Of a DNA stretch of 64,000 bases, positions 26,488-36,072 are shown piece by piece. The notes below the pieces were generated by a model. The model was given only the letters and a program-made list of their open reading frames with translations, ran no database searches and was not told where the DNA came from. Numbering within the stretch: position 1 is the stretch's first letter; each line of letters opens with the position of its first letter. Position numbers and translations under genes: made by a program. The stretch spans positions 186,001 to 250,000 of the forward strand of contig JHWS01000001.1 of assembly GCA_000687675.1 (NCBI GenBank), read 5' to 3'. Origin of the DNA: Lachnospiraceae bacterium NC2008 (GTDB lineage Bacteria > Bacillota > Clostridia > Lachnospirales > Lachnospiraceae).

Positions 26488-27897
26488 CTAACATGCATTT
26501 TTATTGACAAATCCCTTGAATAATGTAAGGAATAGAATCTTTACATCAAAGAAAAATGTCCAATTTTCTATATAATATAGGTCATATTCTATTCTCTTTT
26601 GAATAGAAGTATTGCCTCTATATCCATTAATCTGAGCCCAGCCTGTGATTCCAGGTCTAACCTGATGCTTAACCATGTATCTTGGAATCTGTTCTTTAAA
26701 CTTCTCTACAAACTGAGGTCTTTCTGGTCTTGGTCCAACAAGTGACATATCACCCTTAAGTACGTTGAACATCTGTGGCAGCTCATCTATACTGGTTCTT
26801 CTCATTATAGAACCGATTTTAGTAACTCTAGGGTCGTTTTTATGTGACCAGCCCTTCTGTTCTTCCTCATCGGTCTGCTGTCTCATGGACCTGAACTTAT
26901 ACATCTTAAAGGTTTTATTTCTAAGTCCAACCCTTTCCTGTGAGAAAATGATTGGTCCGCCGTCTGAAAGCTTAACACATATTGCAGATATAAGCATAAC
27001 TGGCGAGAATAAAATGATACAAAATAGAGACCCTATTATGTCCACCAAACGCTTTATTACTATATTAAATGTATTAGTAAGTGGTACGTGTCTTATATTA
27101 ACAACTGCAAGTCCTGTAAGATCTTCGATATAAGCCTTAGAAGGAATAACTGAGTTGTAATCTGGAATAAACTTGGTATGAACACCAGATTTTTCACAGA
27201 TATTAACTAATTCCTCAAGTCTGTCGTAGTCTTTAAGGGCAAGAGTTATACCAATCTCATCAATCTTATTTTCAGGCAGAATAATGTGGATATTTCCAAT
27301 AGTTCCAAGAACTTTAACACCTTTATAAAGGGTTCCTGCTGGTATTCTGTCATCTAAGATACCGCATACCACATATCCCCACTGAGGATTTTCCATTATC
27401 CTGTCTATGTACTTCTCTGTAGCTCTGGAATAACCAATAAGAAGCACGTATTTAATATTGTAACCTCTTCGGCGTATGCCTCGGAGTATCTTCCTTATAA
27501 ACTGTCTTACAAATATTTCAAAGATGGTTGAGGTAATGTAGAACATTACCATCATAGATCTTGAAATATCCATAATCTTAAATACATAAAGACTTCCGAC
27601 GAATAAACCAAGTCCAAATGTATTGGCCCTTAAGATATTAAATACCTCTCGACCGCTGCTTGAGTAACGCTTTGATGCGTACAGGCCGCACATATAATAC
27701 AGAACCACATATAAAGGAACTATATAATATAACGCTTTAAAATATGTTTCCTGTGATAAAGCACCAGTTATTTCACTTGAACGCTTATCAATAATCTGAA
27801 ACTTAATATACCAGGATAGTATATATGACCCAGCAACTACAAGAGCATCTAGTAAGACATGAATTCTATTCAAAATTCGTTGATTATCTCTAATCAT
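26488..27897 (-). CDS. Polyprenyl-phosphate hexose-1-phosphate transferase (WcaJ type)
   Basis: A 469-residue initiating transferase. Four or five N-terminal helices (1-125) and a Rossmann-like middle (YVLLIGYSRA near 147) precede the catalytic domain after a further helix at about 290-312. Catalytic blocks are FKMYKFRSM (about 336-344), RRTSIDELPQ and MSLVGPRPERP. It puts the first sugar phosphate, usually glucose or galactose, on undecaprenyl phosphate. A second enzyme of this type lies at 49159-50580, so the region may start two polymers or two variants. Confidence 0.9.
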   Translation of the reverse strand: MIRDNQRILNRIHVLLDALVVAGSYILSWYIKFQIIDKRSSEITGALSQETYFKALYYIVPLYVVLYYMCGLYASKRYSSSGREVFNILRANTFGLGLFVGSLYVFKIMDISRSMMVMFYITSTIFEIFVRQFIRKILRGIRRRGYNIKYVLLIGYSRATEKYIDRIMENPQWGYVVCGILDDRIPAGTLYKGVKVLGTIGNIHIILPENKIDEIGITLALKDYDRLEELVNICEKSGVHTKFIPDYNSVIPSKAYIEDLTGLAVVNIRHVPLTNTFNIVIKRLVDIIGSLFCIILFSPVMLISAICVKLSDGGPIIFSQERVGLRNKTFKMYKFRSMRQQTDEEEQKGWSHKNDPRVTKIGSIMRRTSIDELPQMFNVLKGDMSLVGPRPERPQFVEKFKEQIPRYMVKHQVRPGITGWAQINGYRGNTSIQKRIEYDLYYIENWTFFFDVKILFLTLFKGFVNKNAC

Positions 27898-27975
27898 AGC
27901 CCCACCAAAAAATCACATACTTCTCTCATTTTACTTTAATGAGATTAAAAATACAATCTAAATATTGTGTATAAA

Positions 27976-28962
27976 CTATACAAATCTTCTAAATATATTG
28001 ATTATGAGTTCAAGTTCTATAAGAAACTGCCTTCCAAGGCTTATTTTACCAAAATCAACCCTGTGTAATTTTGCTTCTGGGGTTTTTATTAGTTTTAAAC
28101 CTTCAAAAATCCCTTTTACGTAAGATAGTCCCATTCCCTTTATAGTATAGAAGAAAGTCTTCACCATAAATCCTATAATAAGCCAAGGGAAATTAACTAT
28201 CTTCTGCCATAAAGGCATATTCTTATATATAAGGTATATATTATTTCTGGCAGAATACTTAGCTTTAAATTCATTATATCTTGAGCCTGACGTAGCACTT
28301 CCAAGGTGTAGTACCCTTGCGCAAGGCTCATAGATATTAACATATCCATTAAGCTTAGCTCTGTATCCTATATCAATATCTTCAAGATAAGCAAAATGAT
28401 TATCATCAAAATAGCCTATCTTATCTAGTATATCTTTTCTATAAATAGCTGCTCCGCCGCAGGCAGCAAATATCTTTCTTCTTTTATTAAACTTCTCTTC
28501 AGGCTTACCCTTTGACTTTGTATATGCCCAGCCGAGAGCATTATACAAATCTCCAGAATCGTCCATAAGTGTTTCATCCTGCATCATAAGCATCTTGGCA
28601 CTTACAGAGAATATCTTATCGCTTCTTCTTATAGAAGCGTACATCTGCTTTACAAAGTCTCTTTCTACCTTAGTATCATTATTAAGTAGAAGTATATATT
28701 CAGAATCTGCTGCTCTTATTCCATCATTAACAGCCTTGCAGAATCCACCATTCTTTTTTCTAGATATATATCTGGTTTTAGGATAGGCGCCGTTATCTGG
28801 ATACTTATCCATAACCATCTGTAAACTTCCATCTGTAGAAGCATCATCTACAAAGATAACCTCGAAAGATCTTACATCCTGATCCATCAAAGCATCCATG
28901 CATTCCATAACATATTGTTTTCCATTGTAATTAGGAACTACAACGCTAACCTTGGTATTCAA
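27976..28962 (-). CDS. GT2 glycosyltransferase
   Basis: A 328-residue GT-A enzyme beginning VSVVVPNYNGKQYV, with VDDASTDGS (38-46), LLNNDTKVE (93-101, DxD-like) and an LEDIDIGYR acceptor-loop motif near 190. The C-terminus contains hydrophobic stretches (about 250-275) that may hold it at the membrane. This is the rhamnosyl/galactofuranosyl-transferase-like GT2 group; donor unknown. The start is TTG at 28962, supported by AAAGGAG 7 bases upstream, placed one base after the stop of the preceding gene. Confidence 0.83.
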   Translation of the reverse strand: MNTKVSVVVPNYNGKQYVMECMDALMDQDVRSFEVIFVDDASTDGSLQMVMDKYPDNGAYPKTRYISRKKNGGFCKAVNDGIRAADSEYILLLNNDTKVERDFVKQMYASIRRSDKIFSVSAKMLMMQDETLMDDSGDLYNALGWAYTKSKGKPEEKFNKRRKIFAACGGAAIYRKDILDKIGYFDDNHFAYLEDIDIGYRAKLNGYVNIYEPCARVLHLGSATSGSRYNEFKAKYSARNNIYLIYKNMPLWQKIVNFPWLIIGFMVKTFFYTIKGMGLSYVKGIFEGLKLIKTPEAKLHRVDFGKISLGRQFLIELELIINIFRRFV

Positions 28963-28963
28963 C

Positions 28964-30310
28964 TTACTGCTCCTTTAGATTTGGATCATACAGGATACTA
29001 ATGCCCTTATTTCTAACTTTATTGCAAAATATTAAAGATTTTTTTATTAATTCCTGATTTTTATCTTTTGATGTATTTTCCGATATATTTTTATCTAAAT
29101 CCTTATATTCAAAGCCAAATGTTTTTTCGAATAATGACTTTAAATCACCTCTTATTTTCATATTCCGGACATCAACAGCCTGAACCTGCTGCTGAATAAC
29201 TGCCCTGTTAAGGTATCCTGCGAAGTGTTCATTAAGACCTTCAAATAAAATCTTACCCTTGGCATCCATGGCGCCGCCACTAACCTTATGATTTTCTATA
29301 ACTGGACCTCCAACAACACCTATATCCTTCCTCTTTGAAAAGATGTCATCTTCATAATCAACGTAATAGAAGCCAAGATGTTTTGAATGGCAAACCTTGG
29401 CAGCCACTTCTTTTTCTTTTAGATATGACTGGACTGCTCTTAGTCCTGCATCATATGCATAATTTTTTGATTCTGGATTGGCTGCTGTAGAACTTTCATG
29501 ACATCTCCAGTGATAAAGTACCTTAGGAATATGAACTATGTAATCTTTAACCTTATCTTCCCCAAACTCTTTTTCAACATAAAGAAGAGTTCTAAGTATA
29601 AGATCAAAGTCCTGGGCTCCATCATATTCCGATCTAAATCCAAGAGATTTTAACACTTCTGACTTGTAAACAGATAAGTGGCATATATAATTATTGCTTA
29701 GAAGCATATCTTTATTGAATGTAGATTTAATATTTGGTTCGTAGAAGGTATCAAGGTACTCACTACCCTTATCTTCATCAGAATAAATAAGAACTGCATC
29801 CTTATTTTTGTTAATCATATTAACTACTTCATATAAAGCATCTGGTGTAAGAACATCATCATGATCAAGTAACGCTACATATTCTCCAGTTACATATTGA
29901 AGAGCCTTATTTGAATTTTCAGATATACCCTTGTTTTCATCTAACCTGTAATAATGTATATTTCCGTACTGACTATTCAGGTCTTCAACCTTATTTTTTA
30001 CCTTGTCAGTCTCTGATGCATCTGCAATTATAAGCTCGTAATTGGTGTAAGACTGGTCTTCTAAAGATAAAATTAAATCTTCAATAAATATTTCTTTTGT
30101 TTCATAAGCCGGAACTAAAACAGATATCTTTGGCATAAGAGGTAATGATTTTTCAGCCTGTTTTTCCAAAACTTCTGCTTCTACTTCATCATAATCATAT
30201 TTATTTTTTCTCTGACTTATTCTTTCACTGATAGCGTAATAGCCCTCTTTGAAGCCATTCTTCTTACAGTAATTAATAGTCTTTCTTATGTTATTTACAG
30301 ATAGGAGCAT
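28964..30310 (-). CDS. GT2 glycosyltransferase with N-terminal extension
   Basis: A 448-residue cytosolic enzyme. Residues 1-58 are a basic helical extension; the GT-A domain begins ISVLVPAYETKE at about 62. DHDDVL (148-153) and IYSDEDKG (about 175-182) provide metal-binding acidic residues, and EYDGAQDFDLILR matches the acceptor side. The last 90 residues are a separate, less conserved segment with a GAMDAKGKILF motif. Similar proteins add sugars in O-antigen-like or rhamnan synthesis. It leads the operon that continues into the initiating transferase and LCP gene. Confidence 0.83.
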   Translation of the reverse strand: MLLSVNNIRKTINYCKKNGFKEGYYAISERISQRKNKYDYDEVEAEVLEKQAEKSLPLMPKISVLVPAYETKEIFIEDLILSLEDQSYTNYELIIADASETDKVKNKVEDLNSQYGNIHYYRLDENKGISENSNKALQYVTGEYVALLDHDDVLTPDALYEVVNMINKNKDAVLIYSDEDKGSEYLDTFYEPNIKSTFNKDMLLSNNYICHLSVYKSEVLKSLGFRSEYDGAQDFDLILRTLLYVEKEFGEDKVKDYIVHIPKVLYHWRCHESSTAANPESKNYAYDAGLRAVQSYLKEKEVAAKVCHSKHLGFYYVDYEDDIFSKRKDIGVVGGPVIENHKVSGGAMDAKGKILFEGLNEHFAGYLNRAVIQQQVQAVDVRNMKIRGDLKSLFEKTFGFEYKDLDKNISENTSKDKNQELIKKSLIFCNKVRNKGISILYDPNLKEQ

Positions 30311-30377
30311 TCCTGGTTATCCCCTCATATTGGCCAGATACTTATGTAAACCAGCTCATTTTTATGTCTTTAGTTAA

Positions 30378-30411
30378 AACAAACCATGCCTATGTATAGA
30401 CATGGTTTGTT
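30378..30411 (-). terminator. Intrinsic terminator after phosphoglucomutase
   Basis: A 16-bp arm pair (30378-30393 and 30396-30411). Its one plus-strand mismatch becomes U-G on the minus transcript, with TTTT at the exit. It separates pgcA from the glycosyltransferase operon. Confidence 0.75.
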
Positions 30412-30433
30412 GTTTTATTAATTCTGGATTTAA

Positions 30434-32155
30434 TTATAACATTGCTTTTAATGCATCTGTTAATGCATTAAGCTTTGTATCAGAATCTTCAAGACTTGTT
30501 CCCTTAACACCAATGTAGAACTTAATCTTAGGCTCTGTTCCTGAAGGTCTAGCACAGCACCATGCATCATCTTCAAGATCAAAGTAAAGTACGTTAGATG
30601 TAGGAAGACCTGTTTTACCAGTCTGTCCGTTCTCGTAATTCTCTACCTTATCAACCTTATAGTCTCTGAATTCTTTAACCTTATAATCACCAATCTGCTT
30701 TGGTGGGTTATTTCTAAGTTTTTCCATCATAGCAGCTATCTCTTCAAGACCTTCCTTGCCTTTCTTAGTAATAGCGTACTGAGTTTCTTTGAAGTAACCA
30801 TACTTCTCATAGCATTCAATCATCATATCCCATAATGTGATACCCTGCTTCTTACAATATGAAGCAACCTCAGATAAGCACATAACAGCTACTACAGCGT
30901 CCTTATCTCTTGCATGTGTACCAGCAAGACAACCATAAGACTCTTCAAGACCAAATACATAGTTATGTGAGTGATTCTGCTCAAATAACTTAATCTGCTC
31001 ACCGATATACTTGAATCCTGTTAATGTCTCTATCTCAGTTACGCCATATGCCTTTGTTATAGCCTTAGCCATGTTAGTTGTAACGATAGTTGTTACAAGA
31101 GCTGGATTTGCTGGCATAGACTTTGTAGCAAGTCTTTCTCTTAAGATATACTCTGCAATAAGCATACCTGACATATTACCTGTAAATGGAATATATTCAC
31201 CACTCTTCTTATCAAGTGCATAGATACCAAGTCTGTCTGCATCTGGGTCAGTAGCCATAACGATATCTGCATTCTTCTCTTTAGCAAGCTTAAGAGCAAG
31301 TGTAAATGCCTTTGGATCCTCTGGGTTAGGATACTCAAGTGTAGTGAACTTAGGGTCTGGCATCTCCTGTTCTGGAACGATATATACGTTCTTGAAGCCA
31401 AGTTCCTCTAGAATTCTTCTAACAGGTACGTTACCTGTACCATTAAATGGTGTGTAAACGATCTTAATATCATCAGCAACATCCTTGATTACATCTGGAT
31501 GTATAATCTGCTTCTTAAGTTCTTCCATGTATGCATCGTCGATTTCTTTACCGATAACATTGTATAAGCCCTTAGCCATAGCATCCTGCTTAGACATAGT
31601 CTTCATTGTATGGAAATCTTCTACAGCATTAACTTCACCTATAATATTCTTGTCGTGAGGTGGTGTAACTTGAGCACCATCTTCCCAATATACCTTATAA
31701 CCATTATATTCTGGTGGGTTATGAGAAGCTGTAACAACTATACCAGCCTTACAACCAAGTTTTCTAACTGCATATGAAAGCATAGGTGTTGGACGAAGTG
31801 CATCAAATACATAAGCCTTGATACCGTTAGCAGCTAAGCAAAGTGCAGCTTCATCAGCAAATTCTGGTGAGTAAAGTCTTGAGTCGTATGCAATAGCTAC
31901 GCCCATATCAGCACCGTTGTTCTTAAGGATATAGTTTGCAAGTCCCTGAGAAGCTTTTCTTACTGTGTACTTGTTCATTCTGTTAGTACCAGCACCGATA
32001 ACACCTCTAAGTCCGCCTGTACCAAAGTCAAGGTTCTTATAGAAACGGTCTTCTATCTCTTTCTCATCATTTCTTATAGCAAGAAGTTCCTTCTTTGTGT
32101 CTTCATCGAAGTAATCATCATTAAGCCAGAAATCAAATTGCTCTTTGTAATCCAT
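30434..32155 (-). CDS. pgcA: Phosphoglucomutase / phosphomannomutase
   Basis: A 573-residue member of the alpha-D-phosphohexomutase family. The phosphoserine loop is TASHNPPEYNG with Ser144. The magnesium loop is DPDADR (about 305-310), the sugar loop near GLEESYG (about 396-402), and the phosphate loop is RPSGTEPK near the C-terminus. It interconverts glucose-6- and glucose-1-phosphate (and perhaps the mannose forms), feeding the nucleotide sugars used by this locus. Length and domain order match PgcA of Bacillus rather than GlmM. Transcribed alone. Confidence 0.9.
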   Translation of the reverse strand: MDYKEQFDFWLNDDYFDEDTKKELLAIRNDEKEIEDRFYKNLDFGTGGLRGVIGAGTNRMNKYTVRKASQGLANYILKNNGADMGVAIAYDSRLYSPEFADEAALCLAANGIKAYVFDALRPTPMLSYAVRKLGCKAGIVVTASHNPPEYNGYKVYWEDGAQVTPPHDKNIIGEVNAVEDFHTMKTMSKQDAMAKGLYNVIGKEIDDAYMEELKKQIIHPDVIKDVADDIKIVYTPFNGTGNVPVRRILEELGFKNVYIVPEQEMPDPKFTTLEYPNPEDPKAFTLALKLAKEKNADIVMATDPDADRLGIYALDKKSGEYIPFTGNMSGMLIAEYILRERLATKSMPANPALVTTIVTTNMAKAITKAYGVTEIETLTGFKYIGEQIKLFEQNHSHNYVFGLEESYGCLAGTHARDKDAVVAVMCLSEVASYCKKQGITLWDMMIECYEKYGYFKETQYAITKKGKEGLEEIAAMMEKLRNNPPKQIGDYKVKEFRDYKVDKVENYENGQTGKTGLPTSNVLYFDLEDDAWCCARPSGTEPKIKFYIGVKGTSLEDSDTKLNALTDALKAML

Positions 32156-32258
32156 CTTTATGTTCCTTTCTTATAAAAGCTATATTATGTCAACATATAG
32201 CAAATGCCTAAGCGACATACACTAAATATTGTACATTAATTATTTCCTATATTCAATA

Positions 32259-33083
32259 TTATTTTGCTTGGAGAATAGCCCTTGTCATCTTAATTGCCTG
32301 AGCATTGACCCTAACATCATGAACTCTTACAAAGCTTATTCCATACATGGCAGCATATACTGTTGTAGATACAGTTCCTCCAAGTCTGTCATCAGTTTCA
32401 GTGCCAAGCACTTTACCAATTACGCTTTTTCTGCTGGTACCAAGCAAAATAGGATATCCAAGTTTTTCAAAATCCTTAACCTTCTTAATTACAGAAAGAT
32501 TCTGGTCTGCATCCTTGGCAAATCCCACACCTGGATCAAGCATAATCTTTTCAGGCTTTATTCCAGCCTTCTTTGCTATCTCAAGAGTCTTTCTAAGCCC
32601 ATCCATAACAGCTTCAAATGTATCATCTTCGTCCTTGATACGTTCTTTTTCGTTATGCATAAGACAGCATGCCACATCGTACTTTGCAATAATATCAGCC
32701 ATCTTTTCGTCGTATCTAAGGCCCCATATATCATTAATTAAATCTGCACCTGCTTCGATTCCCTGCTCTGCCACTTCTGGCTTATATGTATCAAGGGAAA
32801 CAGGCACGTCAAAATGCTTCTTAATAGTCTTTATAGCAGGTATAACTCTGCTAAGTTCCTCTTCTACAGATACAAATGCTGCTCCTGGTCTTGTAGACTC
32901 TCCGCCTATATCAATAATATCAGCCCCATCCGCAAGCATTTCCTCTGTATGCTTAAGGATAGCAGTCTCATCACAGAATTTACCACCATCTGAGAAGGAA
33001 TCAGGTGTAACATTAAGGATTCCCATTACGTAAGTGTTGCCGTTAGTATCAAAGTTCTTATTACCGATAATCAAAAAAGTCAC
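32259..33083 (-). CDS. folP: Dihydropteroate synthase
   Basis: A 274-residue TIM-barrel enzyme that joins p-aminobenzoate to the pterin pyrophosphate in folate synthesis. It shows MGILNVTPDSFSDGG (about 21-35), IDIGGESTRPGA (about 57-68), SLDTYKP, LMLDPGVGFAK and LLGTSRKS. All family blocks are intact. The longest frame begins with GTG at 33083 but its ribosome site is too close; TTG at 33074 has AAAGGA at about 10 bases and may be the true start. Other folate genes are not adjacent. Confidence 0.92.
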   Translation of the reverse strand: MTFLIIGNKNFDTNGNTYVMGILNVTPDSFSDGGKFCDETAILKHTEEMLADGADIIDIGGESTRPGAAFVSVEEELSRVIPAIKTIKKHFDVPVSLDTYKPEVAEQGIEAGADLINDIWGLRYDEKMADIIAKYDVACCLMHNEKERIKDEDDTFEAVMDGLRKTLEIAKKAGIKPEKIMLDPGVGFAKDADQNLSVIKKVKDFEKLGYPILLGTSRKSVIGKVLGTETDDRLGGTVSTTVYAAMYGISFVRVHDVRVNAQAIKMTRAILQAK

Positions 33084-33147
33084 ATCCTTTCATGCTTTAT
33101 CATATTAAATCAACACATATTGTATCACAAATATGCCCTCTAAAAAG

Positions 33148-33177
33148 TTGACACTATAAAAGACATTGTACTAATAT
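33148..33177 (+). promoter_or_regulatory. Promoter of the LysR gene
   Basis: A perfect TTGACA (33148-33153), 18 bases, then TAATAT (33172-33177), about 45 bases before the ATG at 33222. Confidence 0.5.
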
Positions 33178-33221
33178 TGATACAAAAGAATTACCTATTT
33201 TTAACTATATGAGGTCTATTA

Positions 33222-34070
33222 ATGGATATCGAAACAATAAAGACATTTATATCTTTATCTAATACCAAAAACTACACTAGAACAGCCAGACACCTGTTTA
33301 TTGCCCAGTCCACTGTGACTAACAGAATTAACGAACTGGAAAAAGAGATTGGTACAAGCCTCTTTAGCCGCAATAACAGAACCGTAGAGCTGACACCAGA
33401 AGGTGAGCAGTTTCTTCTTTATGCCAATAAGATGGTAGACCTTACAAATAGTGCTATTGCTGAGCTTAGCTCATTCCATAAATATGAGAACCACCTTAAT
33501 ATAGGTGCCGCTGATTCCATCTATGATGGCCACTTAGCTCCTATTGTGCTTTCTTATAAGAAATCGCATCCTAATGACTCAATTAAGATTATAATTGGAA
33601 CCTCAAGCAACCTCTTAGAGCAGCTTCAGGCCAATATTATTGATATAGCATTTTCATATCTGCCTCTTAATAAGGCTGAATATAAGTGTGAACTTTTTAG
33701 AGAGGAGCCTCTGATTTTGGTTACTGACTATGGTAACCTTAAGTACCAGGACGGTATAACAAGAGATGAGCTTCTTAGAGTTAACTATCTAATGTGTAAT
33801 TTTGCCCTTGGAGATGTTGGTCAGTTTATCCGTGGAATATTCCCTAAATATCATCAGTTTCCACTTGAAATTGATAACTGTTCTAAGATTATTCCATTCC
33901 TTTTATTTCAGGACAATTACACATTTATTCCTAAGGATATGGCTATTCCATATATAAAGGCCAGACAACTGAGAGAAATCCCGCTGACTGACCTAAAAAC
34001 ACCTGTAATTAATTCATATATTATTGGTAAGAAGAACAAAGTAGACTTATGGAATAAGCTTACTAATTAA
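33222..34070 (+). CDS. LysR-family transcriptional regulator
   Basis: A 282-residue regulator. The winged helix is at 1-60, with recognition sequence LFIAQSTVTNRINELEKEIG and wing SLFSRNNRTVELTPEGE. A periplasmic-binding-like effector domain runs from about 90 to the end. The effector and targets are unknown. It is the only plus-strand regulator here, divergent from folP across 138 bases, which may contain its operator. It converges with and overlaps the EAL gene by 8 bases. Confidence 0.9.
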   Translation: MDIETIKTFISLSNTKNYTRTARHLFIAQSTVTNRINELEKEIGTSLFSRNNRTVELTPEGEQFLLYANKMVDLTNSAIAELSSFHKYENHLNIGAADSIYDGHLAPIVLSYKKSHPNDSIKIIIGTSSNLLEQLQANIIDIAFSYLPLNKAEYKCELFREEPLILVTDYGNLKYQDGITRDELLRVNYLMCNFALGDVGQFIRGIFPKYHQFPLEIDNCSKIIPFLLFQDNYTFIPKDMAIPYIKARQLREIPLTDLKTPVINSYIIGKKNKVDLWNKLTN

Positions 34071-36072
34071 AATCATCTTCTATAACCGGAACCTGAGAAT
34101 CTCCTTTTGATACAAGTTCAATAAATTCATCCTCTGGTATAGCTTTCGAGAAGTAGAAGCCTTGCATATATTCTGCACCCATAGTGCTGTTTTCTCCCTG
34201 TCCCTGCATATAGTCACAGCCAAGGCTCTCGAATACCGAAGCAAGATGACCATTCTCTACACCTTCAACGAGAATCTTCTTATCCATAGCCTTAAACATC
34301 TTAATGGTATCTTCTACTACCACCTTTACAGACGAATCATCTACATTATCAATAAATGACTTATCAAGTTTTACAAGCTGAAACGGAAGTCTTGTTATAC
34401 GTTCAATATCAGAGTATTTTGTACCATAATCATCCAGTGCAAATGCTATACCAAGTTCATTAAGAGTCTTAATTGTACGGTCCACTTCTTCTATATCGTA
34501 GTCACCAAGTTCCTCTTTAATTTCAAAACAGATAGTATCAGTTTTTATTGAATATTTCTTTATAAGCCTTCTTACATCAGCTATAAAGCTGGATTCAGCA
34601 CACTGAACAACTGATATATTAATGTGAATTCTTTCTATTCCGTAGTCTTTAAGGTTATGTCTGGACATAAAATCGAAGACATTTTCAAAGACATAATTAC
34701 CTATCTCACGCATATTACCATTGGCTTCTGCTGCCGGAATAAATATAGCTGGAGATATGTCTCCATAGAGATAATCATGCATCCTAAGAAGGGCCTCTGC
34801 TGCCACATATCTCTTCTCTGTAACCGAATAAACCGGCTGATAATAAATCTCAAACTGGTTATTAGTTATACTTCTGTTAATTATATTAAGAATCTCATTC
34901 TTAACTCTGAAATCCGCATCCCATTTATAGTCTCTGTAGAAAAGAGTATCTGGAGAGTCTGGAAGAATCTTATGAAAATTAAATGCAAATGCCATAAGGG
35001 TATTACTATTGTTAACATCAGAAGGACAGTTAACAATACACATCTTAGTATCATAATTAGACTCATAATCACTATCTAGAAGTTCATTCTTACAGAATTC
35101 CTTCATCTCCTTAGAAATTTCAATAAGGTCTTTTTCATCTGCCCCTTCAGCCATAAGACAATAAAGGCTTCGTCCCATGTAAAAGACTCCTGCATTAAGT
35201 TTTTTCTCTTTAGCTTTTTCAACCAAAGTAGTTGATATAAGCTTAAGACACTCATCATACATGTCCTGTCCAAGATAGGCACTTATATTCTTGAAATTGA
35301 CACCTTTAAGAAAAAGAATAGATACAGGTGTCTTGGTAAAGGTATATCTCTTTATTTTTTCAAATGCTGTACTATAGGTCTTAGCCCCTATTCTAGGATC
35401 AACATATTCTTCATCTCTTTGTACTGTAATAAAGAAAAGAGTTATCTCTAAAGCAATAACAAACATCTCTATGGCAAGGCCAATCCAGATTCCCTGAATA
35501 ATAAGCGCTACTACATAGAGTGGAGCTGTTAGTATAAGGACATAGAACTTATCAGCTCTTATTATACTCTTATATTTCAAAGCTATACCTGTGCATATGC
35601 TTATCATAACAAGGGCACTTAGGTATAGAATAATAATCCAGTCCCCTCTACAATAGTTATTCTCTCTGTTTATGTAGAAGATACAGTTATTAAAGAAATT
35701 CAGCACAATCATGAAGTTTTGTATAATAACAACTGTCATGATGGTAATCTGGGCCCACTTTGTTGCTTTAACAACATGCCACAACTCCATAACTGAAAAG
35801 CAGTATATAAAGAATATGGTTAGTATATTGGTATGAGCAAAGAAATAGAGGTAATTAAAGAAATAAAGCATACCTCTATTAGCTGTAGATTTGCTAAAGA
35901 AATTAGAACCAAAACCAGACCCTAAATCACCCATAGTGGCAATAAGGGTCACAATCAGCATAAAGTTAAACAGAGAATGGTTTCTGTCCCTTTTCGGTGA
36001 TTTATAATTGTTGATGAACAATAGAAACAAACAAAGCACTATTGCTACTAAATCAAAATGAATTATAAACAT
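34063..36072 (-). CDS. Membrane EAL-domain cyclic-di-GMP phosphodiesterase with degenerate GGDEF and a short insertion
   Basis: A 669-residue protein. The N-terminal ~230 residues hold about seven helices, then a GGDEF-like domain whose active motif is replaced (YMGRSLYCL), then an EAL domain from about 410. EALLRM, the Asn of INISV, FEIKEEL (usual T is K), LDDYGT, KLDKS and VEGVEN are present, so the phosphodiesterase site may work. Near the end YMQG occurs twice (621-624 and 635-638) around an extra segment, lengthening the loop before FYFSKAI. It overlaps the start region of its paralog's 3' end by 10 bases. Confidence 0.87.
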   Translation of the reverse strand: MFIIHFDLVAIVLCLFLLFINNYKSPKRDRNHSLFNFMLIVTLIATMGDLGSGFGSNFFSKSTANRGMLYFFNYLYFFAHTNILTIFFIYCFSVMELWHVVKATKWAQITIMTVVIIQNFMIVLNFFNNCIFYINRENNYCRGDWIIILYLSALVMISICTGIALKYKSIIRADKFYVLILTAPLYVVALIIQGIWIGLAIEMFVIALEITLFFITVQRDEEYVDPRIGAKTYSTAFEKIKRYTFTKTPVSILFLKGVNFKNISAYLGQDMYDECLKLISTTLVEKAKEKKLNAGVFYMGRSLYCLMAEGADEKDLIEISKEMKEFCKNELLDSDYESNYDTKMCIVNCPSDVNNSNTLMAFAFNFHKILPDSPDTLFYRDYKWDADFRVKNEILNIINRSITNNQFEIYYQPVYSVTEKRYVAAEALLRMHDYLYGDISPAIFIPAAEANGNMREIGNYVFENVFDFMSRHNLKDYGIERIHINISVVQCAESSFIADVRRLIKKYSIKTDTICFEIKEELGDYDIEEVDRTIKTLNELGIAFALDDYGTKYSDIERITRLPFQLVKLDKSFIDNVDDSSVKVVVEDTIKMFKAMDKKILVEGVENGHLASVFESLGCDYMQGQGENSTMGAEYMQGFYFSKAIPEDEFIELVSKGDSQVPVIEDDFN

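Noticed and set aside
32347-33033. A 228-codon plus-strand frame opposite folP
   Set aside because: folP is a clear family member on the other strand; this frame is Ser/Ile-rich shadow sequence.
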